Of a DNA stretch of 63,526 nucleotides, positions 55,727 through 63,526 are shown in pieces. The first letter of the stretch is position 1. Each line of letters begins with the position of its first letter. The DNA is from Clostridium gallinarum. GTDB taxonomy: Bacteria > Bacillota > Clostridia > Clostridiales > Clostridiaceae. A program made the position numbers and the translations under genes. The stretch lies in contig NZ_JACSQZ010000016.1 of assembly GCF_014836325.1 (NCBI RefSeq), forward strand, positions 1 through 63,526, in the 5' to 3' direction. The notes under the pieces were generated by a model, which did not search any database, was not told where the DNA came from, and worked only from the letters and a program-made list of their open reading frames with translations.

Positions 55727-55751
55727 AAAAAACCACTAGTTATACTAGTGG
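55727..55751 (-). terminator. Terminator of the CpeT-like gene
   Basis: CCACTAGT and ACTAGTGG pair across three bases; on the minus strand six T follow. Confidence 0.85.
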
Positions 55752-55778
55752 CAAAATGTTAAAGATTTATAATTGAAA

Positions 55779-56330
55779 TTATAAAACTCTTTTATATATA
55801 ATAGGTTCATCAAATCCAAAAGTCTTTTTTCCCTTTACTTCCATAGATTCAGAAACCTCTAAGCATTCCTTTGAAAAACGTTCAAATAAAGTAAACTTTA
55901 ATACTGGTGAGAACATGCTTGTGCTACCACCTTCCCATACACCATTTTTTTCAACATATAGTGCAGGAGTAAACTTTTCTGATACTTTTAAATCATTAAA
56001 ATCTATAGTAGATAAATTTTTATAAGTGAAAGAATTTTTGTCATAGCCATTAGGAATTTCATAAGAAGTTAATTTAATTCCTTCATCTTCTTCTGTAAAT
56101 AAAAATAAATGTGGGGTAGCATGTGTGTTTTCACCAGATGTATAATAACTTTCTTCAACCATAAATATTCCATTAAAATCAGCAGGTAAATTTACTATTT
56201 TGTCATTACAAATTGTATTTACATGTTCAGCATAAGGAAATTCTTTATTATTATTTTTCATAGCTTCAAACTGCTCAGAGTTATTAAAACTTCCTACTAA
56301 AATATTCATAAATTCATTTAATTTTGTCAT
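55779..56330 (-). CDS. CpeT/CpcT-like protein
   Basis: A 183-residue soluble protein. It begins TKLNEFMNILVGSFNNSEQF, then has GIFMVEESYYT, THATPHLFLF, TPALYVEKNGVWEGG and a final KKTFGFDEPIIYKRV. This order of short motifs resembles the CpeT/CpcT family, whose best known members attach bilins in cyanobacteria; in a Clostridium that reaction is unlikely. It lies 34 bases downstream of a MarR gene in the same operon, so a lipid-like or aromatic ligand may be involved. Family assignment is moderate. Confidence 0.5.
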   Translation of the reverse strand: MTKLNEFMNILVGSFNNSEQFEAMKNNNKEFPYAEHVNTICNDKIVNLPADFNGIFMVEESYYTSGENTHATPHLFLFTEEDEGIKLTSYEIPNGYDKNSFTYKNLSTIDFNDLKVSEKFTPALYVEKNGVWEGGSTSMFSPVLKFTLFERFSKECLEVSESMEVKGKKTFGFDEPIIYKRVL

Positions 56331-56364
56331 AATAAAACCTCCAACTATTAGTCAAAATTTATAT

Positions 56365-56796
56365 TTATTTAATTATATTTTTATTTTCAGATAAAACTGC
56401 TTTTTTTATAAGTTTCATCAACTGATCTCTTTCATCATTAGTGAAAGATGATAAGACTAAATCATCCCATTCATCAAATAAGCTGTAACTTCTTTTAAAT
56501 ACTTCTTGACCTTTTGATGTAAGAGTAAGTATATTTGCTCTTTTATCATTTTCATTTTTAGTTTGTAAAATAAAATCACTTTCTATTAACTTAGATAAGG
56601 TTCTGTTAAGATGCCCGGCATCTAAATTTAATGCTTTTGAAATATCTTTAGGAGAACAACATTCATTTTTACCAATATAAATTATGATAAATACTTGCCC
56701 GTAAGTTACTCCTATTTCTGAAAGCTTTTCTGAACAAAAATCAGTAAAGTTCTTTCTAAGATATGATATATAAAATGATAAAGAATCTATCAACAA
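56365..56796 (-). CDS. MarR-family transcriptional regulator
   Basis: A 143-residue winged-helix repressor. The DNA-binding part is CSPKDISKALNLDAGHLNRTLSKLIESDFI with the wing LQTKNENDKRANILTLT. It starts at TTG 56796 (a second TTG follows) after GGAGGG. Two palindromes upstream overlap its promoter, so it probably represses itself and the CpeT-like gene. It lies between the two zinc-ribbon copies. Confidence 0.88.
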   Translation of the reverse strand: MLIDSLSFYISYLRKNFTDFCSEKLSEIGVTYGQVFIIIYIGKNECCSPKDISKALNLDAGHLNRTLSKLIESDFILQTKNENDKRANILTLTSKGQEVFKRSYSLFDEWDDLVLSSFTNDERDQLMKLIKKAVLSENKNIIK

Positions 56797-56812
56797 ATTA
56801 ATCCCTCCATTT

Positions 56813-56855
56813 ACTTGATTAAGTCAAGTATAATACTATTAGTTGACTAAGTCAA
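56813..56855 (-). promoter_or_regulatory. MarR promoter with two palindromic operators
   Basis: On the minus strand TTGACT (56855-56850) and TATACT (56832-56827) are spaced by 17. Palindrome TTGACTAAGTCAA (56843-56855) covers the -35. Palindrome ACTTGATTAAGTCAAGT (56813-56829) covers the end of the -10 and the start of transcription. Their centres are 28 bases apart. This is a clean autorepression layout. Confidence 0.75.
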
Positions 56856-56914
56856 ATTATTTGCGCGAAATATTAACTAAATATAAATAAGTTTAAAAAA
56901 TATTAATAAATTCC

Positions 56915-57058
56915 TTGTAATAAAGTTTAAATTGTGTTATTATAAATGAGTAGCAAGTTTGCTAACAAAAAAAGTTTCAAATTCAGGTAAATAGTTTCTC
57001 GAAAGTTAGAGATTATTATATCAATTTAGAATCTTTAATTTTAGGAGGAATATTTATT
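56915..57058 (+). promoter_or_regulatory. Promoter and conserved leader of zinc-ribbon gene 2
   Basis: TTGTAA (56915) and TATTAT (56938-56943) are spaced by 17, as in copy 1. The leader shares GTTTCAAATT, AGGTAAATAGTTTCTC and GTTAGAGATT with copy 1. It differs by a changed loop and by small insertions, one of them three bases (ATT) between the ribosome binding site and the ATG. Confidence 0.55.
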
Positions 57059-57211
57059 ATGACAGATAAGACAATAACATGTAGAGATTGCGGAAGCGAA
57101 TTCATTTTTTCAGTAGGAGAACAAGAATTCTACAAGGAAAAAGGATTTGACAATGAGCCAACAAGATGCATATCTTGTAGAAGAGCTAGAAAAGAACAAA
57201 ATAGAAGATAA
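57059..57211 (+). CDS. Small zinc-ribbon protein, copy 2
   Basis: A 50-residue protein identical to copy 1 except for Ile at position 38. CRDC and CISC make the zinc site. AGGAGG lies ten bases before the ATG. Promoter, leader, coding part and terminator are all duplicated, with the MarR/CpeT-like pair enclosed between the copies. This suggests a duplication of the whole unit, or insertion of the MarR pair between tandem copies. Confidence 0.85.
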   Translation: MTDKTITCRDCGSEFIFSVGEQEFYKEKGFDNEPTRCISCRRARKEQNRR

Positions 57212-57225
57212 TTTAGATTATTATA

Positions 57226-57256
57226 GGTTGTAGTTTAATAAACTACAACCTTTTTT
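57226..57256 (+). terminator. Terminator of zinc-ribbon gene 2
   Basis: GGTTGTAGTTT pairs with AAACTACAACC across AAT, followed by six T. Confidence 0.88.
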
Positions 57257-57349
57257 AATTATAATGAATAGATATTTCAAATATAAAAGCCTAATCTAAA
57301 TATTATAATTTAGTATCTAGAATAATTAGGTAAGAGAGAAGGAAAATTA

Positions 57350-58216
57350 ATGAATTTAATTAACATAAAGGTAGACCATAAAGTATTTGGTGAAGGTGTT
57401 ATTATAGAAAATGAAAATTCCTATGTAACTGTAAAGTTTAAAAATGATGAGAAAAAGTTTATGTATCCAAGTTCATTTGATGGATATTTAACAGTTCAAA
57501 GTATAAAGGCTGATGAGAGTATAAAAGAGGAAATAAGAGCTATTAAAAAGCTAGAAAAAGATGAAAAATTAAGATTAGCAGAAGTAGAAAGAAAAATTAA
57601 AGTTGAGAAACTTAATAATAGTAAAAAGGCTAAAGCCAAGGTATATCCAAGAGCTAATATTGCATTTAAGTGTACTTTTTCAGATGAAGGTTATTCAAAT
57701 GAAAAAGAACTTACTAGTATTGTTCAAACTTTTAATAGAAATGGTGAATCTATGAAGTTAAATAAGGTAAAGAATAATAGTCTTTGTATAGTGACTACTC
57801 GTGAACCTAATACTGTGGAAAGAGAAAGATATATATTTGGAGTTTTTCTTGTTGATGAAAGTTATAATAGAGATAATAAGGATGAAGGATATGTTACTAC
57901 AAACTCTAAGTATAGTATTAAGCTTTCTTTAGAAGAATCACATAAAATGCTATTTTGGAATTATCATACCAATGCTAATAAACCAGAGTTAGCTCTTTGG
58001 AGTTCAGGACTTCATAGATATTTTGAAGATGAGCAAGCAATTCAAATATTACAAGATATTGTAGCTTTAAAAAAAGGAACAGATGAAGAAGAACTATCAA
58101 AGGAATTTTTATTACACTTTGCAAAAATAAATAATATTAACATTAATACAGTAGCAGAAAAGAATGGGGTATTACAAAATATATTAATACCTAAGGTAGC
58201 TATTGATTGCAAGTAA
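57350..58216 (+). CDS. Conserved hypothetical protein with small beta-barrel N-terminus
   Basis: A 288-residue soluble protein. Residues 5-50 (VDHKVFGEGVIIENENSYVTV, then KKFMYPSSFDGYL) form a small SH3-like barrel seen at the N-terminus of several Firmicute proteins. A Lys/Glu-rich helix spans about 55-95. The rest is mixed alpha/beta with LCIVTTREPNTVERERYIFGVFLV and LALWSSGLHRYFEDEQAIQIL. No catalytic motif is recognised. It stands alone with a terminator. The function is unknown. Confidence 0.65.
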   Translation: MNLINIKVDHKVFGEGVIIENENSYVTVKFKNDEKKFMYPSSFDGYLTVQSIKADESIKEEIRAIKKLEKDEKLRLAEVERKIKVEKLNNSKKAKAKVYPRANIAFKCTFSDEGYSNEKELTSIVQTFNRNGESMKLNKVKNNSLCIVTTREPNTVERERYIFGVFLVDESYNRDNKDEGYVTTNSKYSIKLSLEESHKMLFWNYHTNANKPELALWSSGLHRYFEDEQAIQILQDIVALKKGTDEEELSKEFLLHFAKINNININTVAEKNGVLQNILIPKVAIDCK

Positions 58217-58241
58217 GATACTGTTATATAAATCAAGATAT

Positions 58242-58287
58242 AAAGCCTTTGAGAATCTAATTTTACTAGATTTCCTTAGGCTTTTTA
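58242..58287 (+). terminator. Terminator of the hypothetical gene
   Basis: AAAGCCT pairs with AGGCTTT and inner AATCTA with TAGATT, followed by a T-rich end that merges into the next repeat element. Confidence 0.75.
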
Positions 58288-58290
58288 TGA

Positions 58291-58384
58291 TTTCTAACAT
58301 TCAGTTTGTAAGTGTTAAAATATCATTGCGAGGTAACTTGCTGATGTAAGGCGTAACTTAAATATGATACATTAACATTTTTTA
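58291..58384 (+). repeat. Dispersed element, copy H (subfamily I, decayed)
   Basis: A CATTCAGTTTG linker is followed by a hairpin at 58310-58380 with arms AAGTGTTAAAATATCAT and ATATGATACATTAACATTT, paired with few mismatches. The core is changed (GAGGTAACTTGCTG). The first hairpin is not complete. It lies right after the terminator of the hypothetical gene. Confidence 0.7.
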
Positions 58385-58440
58385 GTATGAAATTTACTGA
58401 ATTTAATATAAATAATAATATATAAATATAGAAAAAGATA

Positions 58441-58471
58441 TTGACATAAAGTTAACTTTAGCCCTTATCAT
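58441..58471 (+). promoter_or_regulatory. MerR-type promoter with 19-bp spacer and operator
   Basis: TTGACA (58441-58446) and TATCAT (58466-58471) are spaced by 19, the over-long spacing used by MerR activators. Within the spacer TAAAGTTAACTTTA (58447-58460) is a perfect 14-bp palindrome. The MerR gene that follows is the evident regulator. Confidence 0.8.
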
Positions 58472-58525
58472 AGGAATAGAGATAAAATATGTTTATTAAT
58501 TATTTAGTCAAGAAAGGAGTTCTGT

Positions 58526-58939
58526 ATGAGTTATACCATAAAACAGTTTGCTGAAAAAATTGGAGTTACGGTTTCTACTTTACGGTATTATGATAAAGAA
58601 GGTCTTTTACCATTTGTTGATAAAAAGGAAAATGGTACTAGAGTTTTTAAAGATAAGGATTTTGAAGTATTGGCAATAATAGCTTGTATGAAAAAATCTG
58701 GATTACCAATAAAAGATATAAAGAAGTATATGGATTTATGTATAGAGGGAGATAATACTCTTAAAGAGCGTATGGAAATTTTCCTTGAAAGAAAGAAAAC
58801 TGTTCAAAAGCAAATTGAAGAATTAAATAATATAATGGAAACTATTGATCATAAAATATGGTATTACGAGGAAGCAATTAAAGCTGGAACAGAAGATATA
58901 CATAAAAAAGATAAAAATAATAATAAACAAATAGTATAA
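58526..58939 (+). CDS. MerR-family transcriptional regulator
   Basis: A 137-residue regulator. The winged helix is YTIKQFAEKIGVTVSTLRYYDKEGLLPF, followed by a long dimerising helix (residues about 80-115). The short C-terminal part has no Cys pair for metals, so the signal is probably a small organic molecule or redox state. It should bind the 19-bp-spacer promoter upstream and activate the MerR-Dxs-acetyltransferase operon. The start follows GAAAGGAG. Confidence 0.9.
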   Translation: MSYTIKQFAEKIGVTVSTLRYYDKEGLLPFVDKKENGTRVFKDKDFEVLAIIACMKKSGLPIKDIKKYMDLCIEGDNTLKERMEIFLERKKTVQKQIEELNNIMETIDHKIWYYEEAIKAGTEDIHKKDKNNNKQIV

Positions 58940-58955
58940 AAAGGGAGGAAATTAA

Positions 58956-60716
58956 ATGTATTTAGAAAAAATAAATTCACCAGAGGATGTAAAGAAATTA
59001 TCAATAGATGAAATGAAGGAGTTAAGCTTTGAAATTCGTAAGGCTTTACTTAATAGATTAAGTGAGAAGGGAGGTCATGTAGGACCTAACCTTGGAGTTG
59101 TAGAACTTACAATTGCATTACATTATGTATTTAATTCTCCAAAGGACAAAATGGTTTATGATATTTCTCATCAAAGCTATGTTCATAAAATTCTTACAGG
59201 AAGAAAAGAAGGGTTTACTAATTTAGAAAAATATAAAACAATTTCTGGTTACTCTAATCCAGATGAAAGTGAACATGACTTCTTTAAATTAGGCCATACA
59301 TCTACTTCAATAAGTCTTGCTTGTGGTCTTGCTAAGGCTAGAGATTTAAAGGGAGATAAGGATAATATTATTGCTATTATTGGAGATGGTTCATTAAGTG
59401 GTGGAGAAGCATATGAAGGTTTAAATAATGCTGCAGAAGCTGGAACCAATATGATTATAATTGTAAATGATAATGAAATGTCTATTGCAGAAAATTATGG
59501 TGGGTTATATAAAAATCTTAGAGAGCTTAGAGAATCAGAAGGAAAGTGTGAATGTAATTTCTTTAAAGCAATGGGATTAGATTATTACTATATAAAAGAT
59601 GGTCATAATCTTGATGAATTAATAAGTACATTAAGTAAAGTTAAAGACATAGATCATCCAGTAGTTGTTCATGTTCACACTATTAAAGGAAAAGGATTTG
59701 AAGTTGCAGAGAAGAATAAAGAACAATGGCACTGGGGTTCACCTTTTGAAATAGAAACAGGAAAACCAAGGGTAGCTAATACAAATACAAATACTTATAA
59801 TAATTTAACCGGAGAATATCTTTTAAATGCTATGAAGGAAGATAAAAATGTAGTAGCTATTACAGCAGGAACTCCTACTGTAATTGGATTTAATAAAGAG
59901 AGAAGAGAAATTGCTGGAAAGCAATTTGTTGATGTTGGAATTGCAGAAGAACATGCAGTTGCTTTAGCTTCAGGAATAGCAGCTAATGGAGGAACCCCTG
60001 TTTATGGAGTAAATAGTACTTTCCTTCAAAGAACCTATGATCAGCTTTCACAGGATTTATGTATAAATAATAATCCAGCAACAATATTAGTATATTCAGC
60101 ATCTGTTTATGGAATGAATGATGTAACACATATTGGATTATTTGATATAGGTCTAATGAGCAATATTCCTAATATGGTATATTTAGCACCAGCATTTAAG
60201 GAAGAATATTTTAAAATGCTTAATTGGGCTATGACTCAAAAAGAACATCCAGTAGCTATTCGTGTTCCTGCTATGGGAGTAATTGAAAGTGGAGTAGAAG
60301 ATACTACAGATTATTCAATATTAAATAAATATCAAGTTACTAAAGAAGGAAAAGAAGTTGCAATAATTGCACTTGGAGATTTTTATCAGCTTGGTGAAAA
60401 GGTTGCTATGAAGCTTTCAAAGGAAAATAATATTGAAGCTACTTTAGTTAATCCAAAGTTTATTACAGGAATTGATGAAGAGTTACTAGAAAACTTAAAG
60501 AAAGAACATAAGCTTGTAATTACACTTGAAGATGGTATTTTAGAAGGTGGATTTGGTGAAAAAATTTCAAGATTCTATGGTCCATCTAATATAAAAGTTT
60601 TAAATTATGGTATCAAAAAGGAAATATTAGATCGTTATATTCCAGATGAGCTTATGAAAAAGAATAGACTTACAGATATTCAAATAGTAGAAGATATTAT
60701 AAAAATTATAAAGTAG
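58956..60716 (+). CDS. dxs: 1-Deoxy-D-xylulose-5-phosphate synthase-like transketolase
   Basis: A 586-residue thiamine diphosphate enzyme. The N-terminal part has [18 protein letters not shown] and [18 protein letters not shown]. The TPP motif is [18 protein letters not shown]. The transketolase part has [21 protein letters not shown] and [15 protein letters not shown]. It is shorter than most DXS (about 620 residues). DXS makes the first intermediate for MEP isoprenoids, thiamine and pyridoxal. Being under a MerR regulator suggests an inducible second copy or a related enzyme. The start follows AGGGAGG. Confidence 0.82.
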   Translation: MYLEKINSPEDVKKLSIDEMKELSFEIRKALLNRLSEKGGHVGPNLGVVELTIALHYVFNSPKDKMVYDISHQSYVHKILTGRKEGFTNLEKYKTISGYSNPDESEHDFFKLGHTSTSISLACGLAKARDLKGDKDNIIAIIGDGSLSGGEAYEGLNNAAEAGTNMIIIVNDNEMSIAENYGGLYKNLRELRESEGKCECNFFKAMGLDYYYIKDGHNLDELISTLSKVKDIDHPVVVHVHTIKGKGFEVAEKNKEQWHWGSPFEIETGKPRVANTNTNTYNNLTGEYLLNAMKEDKNVVAITAGTPTVIGFNKERREIAGKQFVDVGIAEEHAVALASGIAANGGTPVYGVNSTFLQRTYDQLSQDLCINNNPATILVYSASVYGMNDVTHIGLFDIGLMSNIPNMVYLAPAFKEEYFKMLNWAMTQKEHPVAIRVPAMGVIESGVEDTTDYSILNKYQVTKEGKEVAIIALGDFYQLGEKVAMKLSKENNIEATLVNPKFITGIDEELLENLKKEHKLVITLEDGILEGGFGEKISRFYGPSNIKVLNYGIKKEILDRYIPDELMKKNRLTDIQIVEDIIKIIK

Positions 60717-60726
60717 GAGTGATATA

Positions 60727-61299
60727 ATGAATACTAATGATTTATTAGAATGTGCTAATAAGGGAGAAGTAATTATAGGAAATTCTAAGTTACATGAAGT
60801 TATGCATGAAGCAGCACAAGAAGCATTAAGATTAACCTTTGAACTTAATGGCAAGTATCATACTCCAGAAGAAATTAGAAAAATCTTTTCAATGATAATT
60901 GGTAAAGATGTGGATAATACATTTAATATGTTTCCACCTTTTTATACGGATTGTGGAAGAAATATATTTATAGGAAAAAATGTTTTTATTAATTCAGGAT
61001 GCCGTTTCCAAGATCAAGGTGGAATTAAAATTGGAGATGGAGTTTTAATTGGACACAATGTAGTTTTAGCAACTATTAATCATGATATTGATCCTAGTAA
61101 AAGAAGTGATATGAAGCTTTCGCCAATAGTTATAGGAAATAATGTTTGGATAGGCTCAAATGCTACTGTATTACCAGGGGTAACAATTGGTGATGGTGCT
61201 ATTATTGCAGCAGGTGCAGTTGTAACAAAAGATGTTCCAGAGAATGTTATTGTTGGTGGTGTACCTGCAAAGACTATTAAAAAAATAGATGCAAAATAA
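60727..61299 (+). CDS. Hexapeptide-repeat sugar O-acetyltransferase (maltose/galactoside type)
   Basis: A 190-residue left-handed beta-helix acetyltransferase. The N-terminal Mac domain ([32 protein letters not shown]) is followed by hexapeptide repeats with [32 protein letters not shown] (catalytic His) and [40 protein letters not shown] repeats. It moves acetyl from CoA to sugars such as maltose or galactosides. It starts ten bases after the Dxs gene and ends the MerR operon. The link with Dxs chemistry is not clear. Confidence 0.88.
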   Translation: MNTNDLLECANKGEVIIGNSKLHEVMHEAAQEALRLTFELNGKYHTPEEIRKIFSMIIGKDVDNTFNMFPPFYTDCGRNIFIGKNVFINSGCRFQDQGGIKIGDGVLIGHNVVLATINHDIDPSKRSDMKLSPIVIGNNVWIGSNATVLPGVTIGDGAIIAAGAVVTKDVPENVIVGGVPAKTIKKIDAK

Positions 61300-61310
61300 A
61301 AATAAAAATA

Positions 61311-61349
61311 AAAAGAACTATAATTCAATATGGAATATAGTTCTTTTTT
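61311..61349 (+). terminator. Terminator of the MerR-Dxs-acetyltransferase operon
   Basis: AAAAAGAACTATA pairs with TATAGTTCTTTTT, continuing as T. Confidence 0.88.
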
Positions 61350-61528
61350 GATTTCTTCAGTTAAAAATCTTTTTTTCTGATACATTTTAATGCCTCCTGT
61401 ACCACATTTCTATAATATATTGAGAATTATTATTTTAGATTATATAATATAGATAAATTTGAAACAACTGTAACGAAAGTTTCATTAAATAATAAAATTA
61501 AATATATAAAAATATAAAGGAGAAAATT

Positions 61529-62263
61529 ATGAAAAAGAAAAAAATATTTAAATATTCTATTTTAACTATAGTTATTCTTTTAGTAGTTAGTCTATCAGGA
61601 ATTTTAATATGGACTAATAATACTTATAAACCATCTGAGGAACTATTAGAATTAGTACAGGAATCAGATTATATTAAAGAAGGAGATTTTTATGTCTTTG
61701 AACCAAAGGATAAATCAAATGGTAAAGGAATTGTAATGTATCCAGGTGCTTTAGTTGAACCTCTTAGCTATGGCTATATAGCAAATGAATTATCAAAACA
61801 AGGTTATTTAGTTGCTATACCAGATGTTAATTTGAATTTATCTATAACTGAAAATAATAAAGCAGAAGAATTTATATCAAATTATAGTAATAAAATTCAA
61901 GATTGGTATGTAGGTGGACACTCTATGGGTGGTGTTAGTGCAACTTATTTTGCAGAAGAAAACCAAGATATTATTGATGGAGTAATACTTTTAGGATCAT
62001 ATCCATCAAAATCAACAGATTTATCAGATAATGATCAAATAGTATTAAGTATATATGCTGAAAATGATGGATTAACAACATTAGATGATGTTGAAGAAAG
62101 TAAGAAAAACTTACCTAATGATGCTATTTTTGCAGAAATAAAAGGTGGAAATCATGCACAGTTTGGAATGTATGGAGAACAAAAAGGAGATAATAAAGCA
62201 GAAATATCAGCAAAAGATCAACAAGATGAAATAATAAAATTAATAGAAACATATATAAAATAG
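61529..62263 (+). CDS. Membrane-anchored alpha/beta hydrolase
   Basis: A 244-residue protein. A basic N-terminus and one span (residues 9-30) anchor it outside the membrane. The fold has GIVMYPGALVEPLSYGYIANELS, the nucleophile elbow GGHSMGG, VILLGSYPS and the final KGGNHAQFG with the catalytic His. The family includes dienelactone hydrolase-like esterases; substrate unknown. The start follows AAAGGAG. A short GAAAC/GTTTC dyad lies about 60 bases upstream. It is a single-gene unit. Confidence 0.82.
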   Translation: MKKKKIFKYSILTIVILLVVSLSGILIWTNNTYKPSEELLELVQESDYIKEGDFYVFEPKDKSNGKGIVMYPGALVEPLSYGYIANELSKQGYLVAIPDVNLNLSITENNKAEEFISNYSNKIQDWYVGGHSMGGVSATYFAEENQDIIDGVILLGSYPSKSTDLSDNDQIVLSIYAENDGLTTLDDVEESKKNLPNDAIFAEIKGGNHAQFGMYGEQKGDNKAEISAKDQQDEIIKLIETYIK

Positions 62264-62273
62264 AGAAATTATC

Positions 62274-62308
62274 AAATCGACTGGCTTAGACTGGTCGATT
62301 TTTTTTGA
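62274..62308 (+). terminator. Terminator of the hydrolase gene
   Basis: AAATCGAC pairs with GTCGATTT and a run of T follows. Confidence 0.88.
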
Positions 62309-62399
62309 AATTTTATTAAAAATTTTTCTCAATTTTCTTTTTATAAGGATATTTACTAATGAAAGGTTATTTTAAGTTGAATTTTAGGAGGATTTTAAT

Positions 62400-63526
62400 A
62401 TGCAATTTTCATTTTTAGGATATTCAGTTAAAAAGATTATGGAGCTAAATTTAGATGTTAAGGATATAACTATTCTTAGATATTTTGATGATTTTAGGAA
62501 AAGTGGAAAGATGAATTATGAAGAAATAGAAGGAGTTAAGTACTATTGGATTAGCTATCAAAATATAGAAAATGAACTTCCTTTCTTAGGTCTTGGAAAG
62601 AGAAGTATCATGATTAGAATGCTTAAACTTAGAGATTTAGGTATTTTATCTCATTACACTAAAAAAGAAGGGGGAACTTTTTCTTTTTATGCTTTAGGGG
62701 ATAAGTATAAGGAATTATTAAGTTCTAATATAAATAATGAGTATGAAAATAATAATAGTAATATAGATAAAAACATAAATAATAATACTACAAAGAATAA
62801 ATTTGAGAATTTAATGGATGAAAATATAATAAATGAAGAAATTAGTGATAAATATGATTTTTTAAATTCTACTGAAGATATTTTAAATAAGGAAGGAAAA
62901 TATAATAATTATAATTTTGAAAGTCAATTAACTAAAAATAGTGTAGATAATAAAGTAGAGGCTGTTCTTAATAATGAAGAGGCTGTGGATGAATTATCAA
63001 TTTTATATGCCAATAATCATAAAAAGGAAGAGGGGCTATTCAAAAATAGCAACAGAGGGTGTGCAAAGGAATGTACAACAAAGACTAATATACTAAATAA
63101 CTCATCTACTATAGTAAATAATATATATAATAATATAAAGATTTCAGTATCTAGTATATTAAATTATTTAAATTCAAAGGTTGGTGTTATGTACAAGCCT
63201 AGTAATACTAAAACTATAAGTCTAATAAAAGCCAGATTAAGAGAAGGCTTTACTTTTGATGACTTTAAAAGTGTTATAGATAAAAAGTTTGAAGCTTGGA
63301 AAGGTACAAGTTTTGAGCAATACTTAACTCCATTTACCCTATTTGGAGATAAGTTTGAAATTTATTTGAATCAAAAAATAGTAAAAGTAGAAGATAAAAA
63401 TAATAATTCTTATGGAGATAATAAACTCTATAGAAATAGTTATGGAAAGAGTAAAAGTTTAAGATTCCATAACTTTAAAGGTCGTGACTATGATTATGAT
63501 GATTTAGAAAAGAAATTATTAGGTTG
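62400..63526 (+). CDS. Phage-type replisome/DnaD-like protein with TIGR02220 C-terminal domain (partial at right edge)
   Basis: The frame is open from the ATG at 62400 to the end of the window (375 codons, no stop). Residues 1-95 resemble a winged-helix DNA-binding head (FLGYSVKKIMELNLDVKDITIL, then RSIMIRMLKLRDLGIL). A long Asn-rich linker spans about 110-250. The C-terminal part, ILNYLNSKVGVMYKPSNTKT and YLTPFTLFGDKFEIYLNQ, is the conserved phage C-terminal domain found in phage replication initiation proteins. AGGAGG lies upstream. It could mark a prophage border or be a resident gene of phage origin. Confidence 0.8.
   Translation, partial: MQFSFLGYSVKKIMELNLDVKDITILRYFDDFRKSGKMNYEEIEGVKYYWISYQNIENELPFLGLGKRSIMIRMLKLRDLGILSHYTKKEGGTFSFYALGDKYKELLSSNINNEYENNNSNIDKNINNNTTKNKFENLMDENIINEEISDKYDFLNSTEDILNKEGKYNNYNFESQLTKNSVDNKVEAVLNNEEAVDELSILYANNHKKEEGLFKNSNRGCAKECTTKTNILNNSSTIVNNIYNNIKISVSSILNYLNSKVGVMYKPSNTKTISLIKARLREGFTFDDFKSVIDKKFEAWKGTSFEQYLTPFTLFGDKFEIYLNQKIVKVEDKNNNSYGDNKLYRNSYGKSKSLRFHNFKGRDYDYDDLEKKLLG

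Overview
The window is a stretch of a very AT-rich, low-GC Firmicute chromosome, almost certainly Clostridium sensu stricto. The evidence is A/T-ending codons throughout, strong AGGAGG-type ribosome binding sites, a MinCDE + RodA + SpoIVFB cell-shape and sporulation block, clostridial hybrid cluster protein (Hcp), and an L27 protein with a cleavable N-terminal extension next to its Prp protease. The species cannot be fixed from this alone. No tRNA, rRNA, CRISPR array or intact insertion sequence was seen.

Layout. 1-4.5 kb: the 3' end of a YhaN/SbcC-like ATPase, a zinc-binding lipoprotein (ZnuA/AdcA type) with a FUR-family-like 8-1-8 operator, and a membrane-anchored MutS-like ATPase. 4.9-8.5 kb: a DEDDh exonuclease with a zinc ribbon, a CBS protein, YaaA and ribosomal protein S1. 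A decayed Rpn-type nuclease remnant follows at 8.57-8.89 kb. 9-13.5 kb: Hcp, a PH-like/zinc-ribbon protein paired with an SPFH-SHOCT protein, and an XRE regulator with a membrane tail. 13.6-23.5 kb: a sialic acid / N-acetylmannosamine catabolic locus. It holds a divergent GH35-like glycosidase and AraC regulator, then solute-binding lipoprotein, two permeases, YhcH, DUF624, NanE, NanA and a ROK kinase. It has no ABC ATPase, so a shared ATPase encoded elsewhere is implied. 23.7-27.5 kb: pyruvate kinase, PepD and a SPOR protein.

27.7-44.8 kb is the conserved division/shape/ribosome block: maf, radC, mreBCD, PBP2, minCDE, rodA, a SpoIVFA-position protein, spoIVFB, the TIGR03960 radical SAM protein and its DUF2344 partner, RNase G, then L21 leader-rplU-prp-rpmA. 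45-50 kb: obg, yhbY, nadD, yqeK, an LCP protein and an RluD-type synthase. 50.3-55 kb: a DacF-like carboxypeptidase (with KNG in place of KTG), a ComEA-like protein, a lipoprotein, an RDD-like protein and a RumA-type methyltransferase. 55-58 kb: two near-identical 50-residue zinc-ribbon genes with matching promoters and leaders, flanking a MarR gene and a CpeT-like gene. 58.4-61.3 kb: a MerR-Dxs-acetyltransferase operon under a classic 19-bp-spacer MerR promoter. The right end has an alpha/beta hydrolase and a truncated phage-type replisome protein.

The most unusual feature is a dispersed family of intergenic double-hairpin elements (2415, 4583, 23537, 34440, 37872, 50111, 50183, 58291; a possible degenerate relative at 2320). 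All lie on the + strand, just 3' of transcription units. They share a TTCAGTTT-like linker and, in most copies, an internal core around GACTTGGAGC. Their stem sequences differ between two subfamilies but stay paired, and the two hairpins recombine as modules. They could be a mobile REP/MITE-like family or a structured 3'-end RNA.
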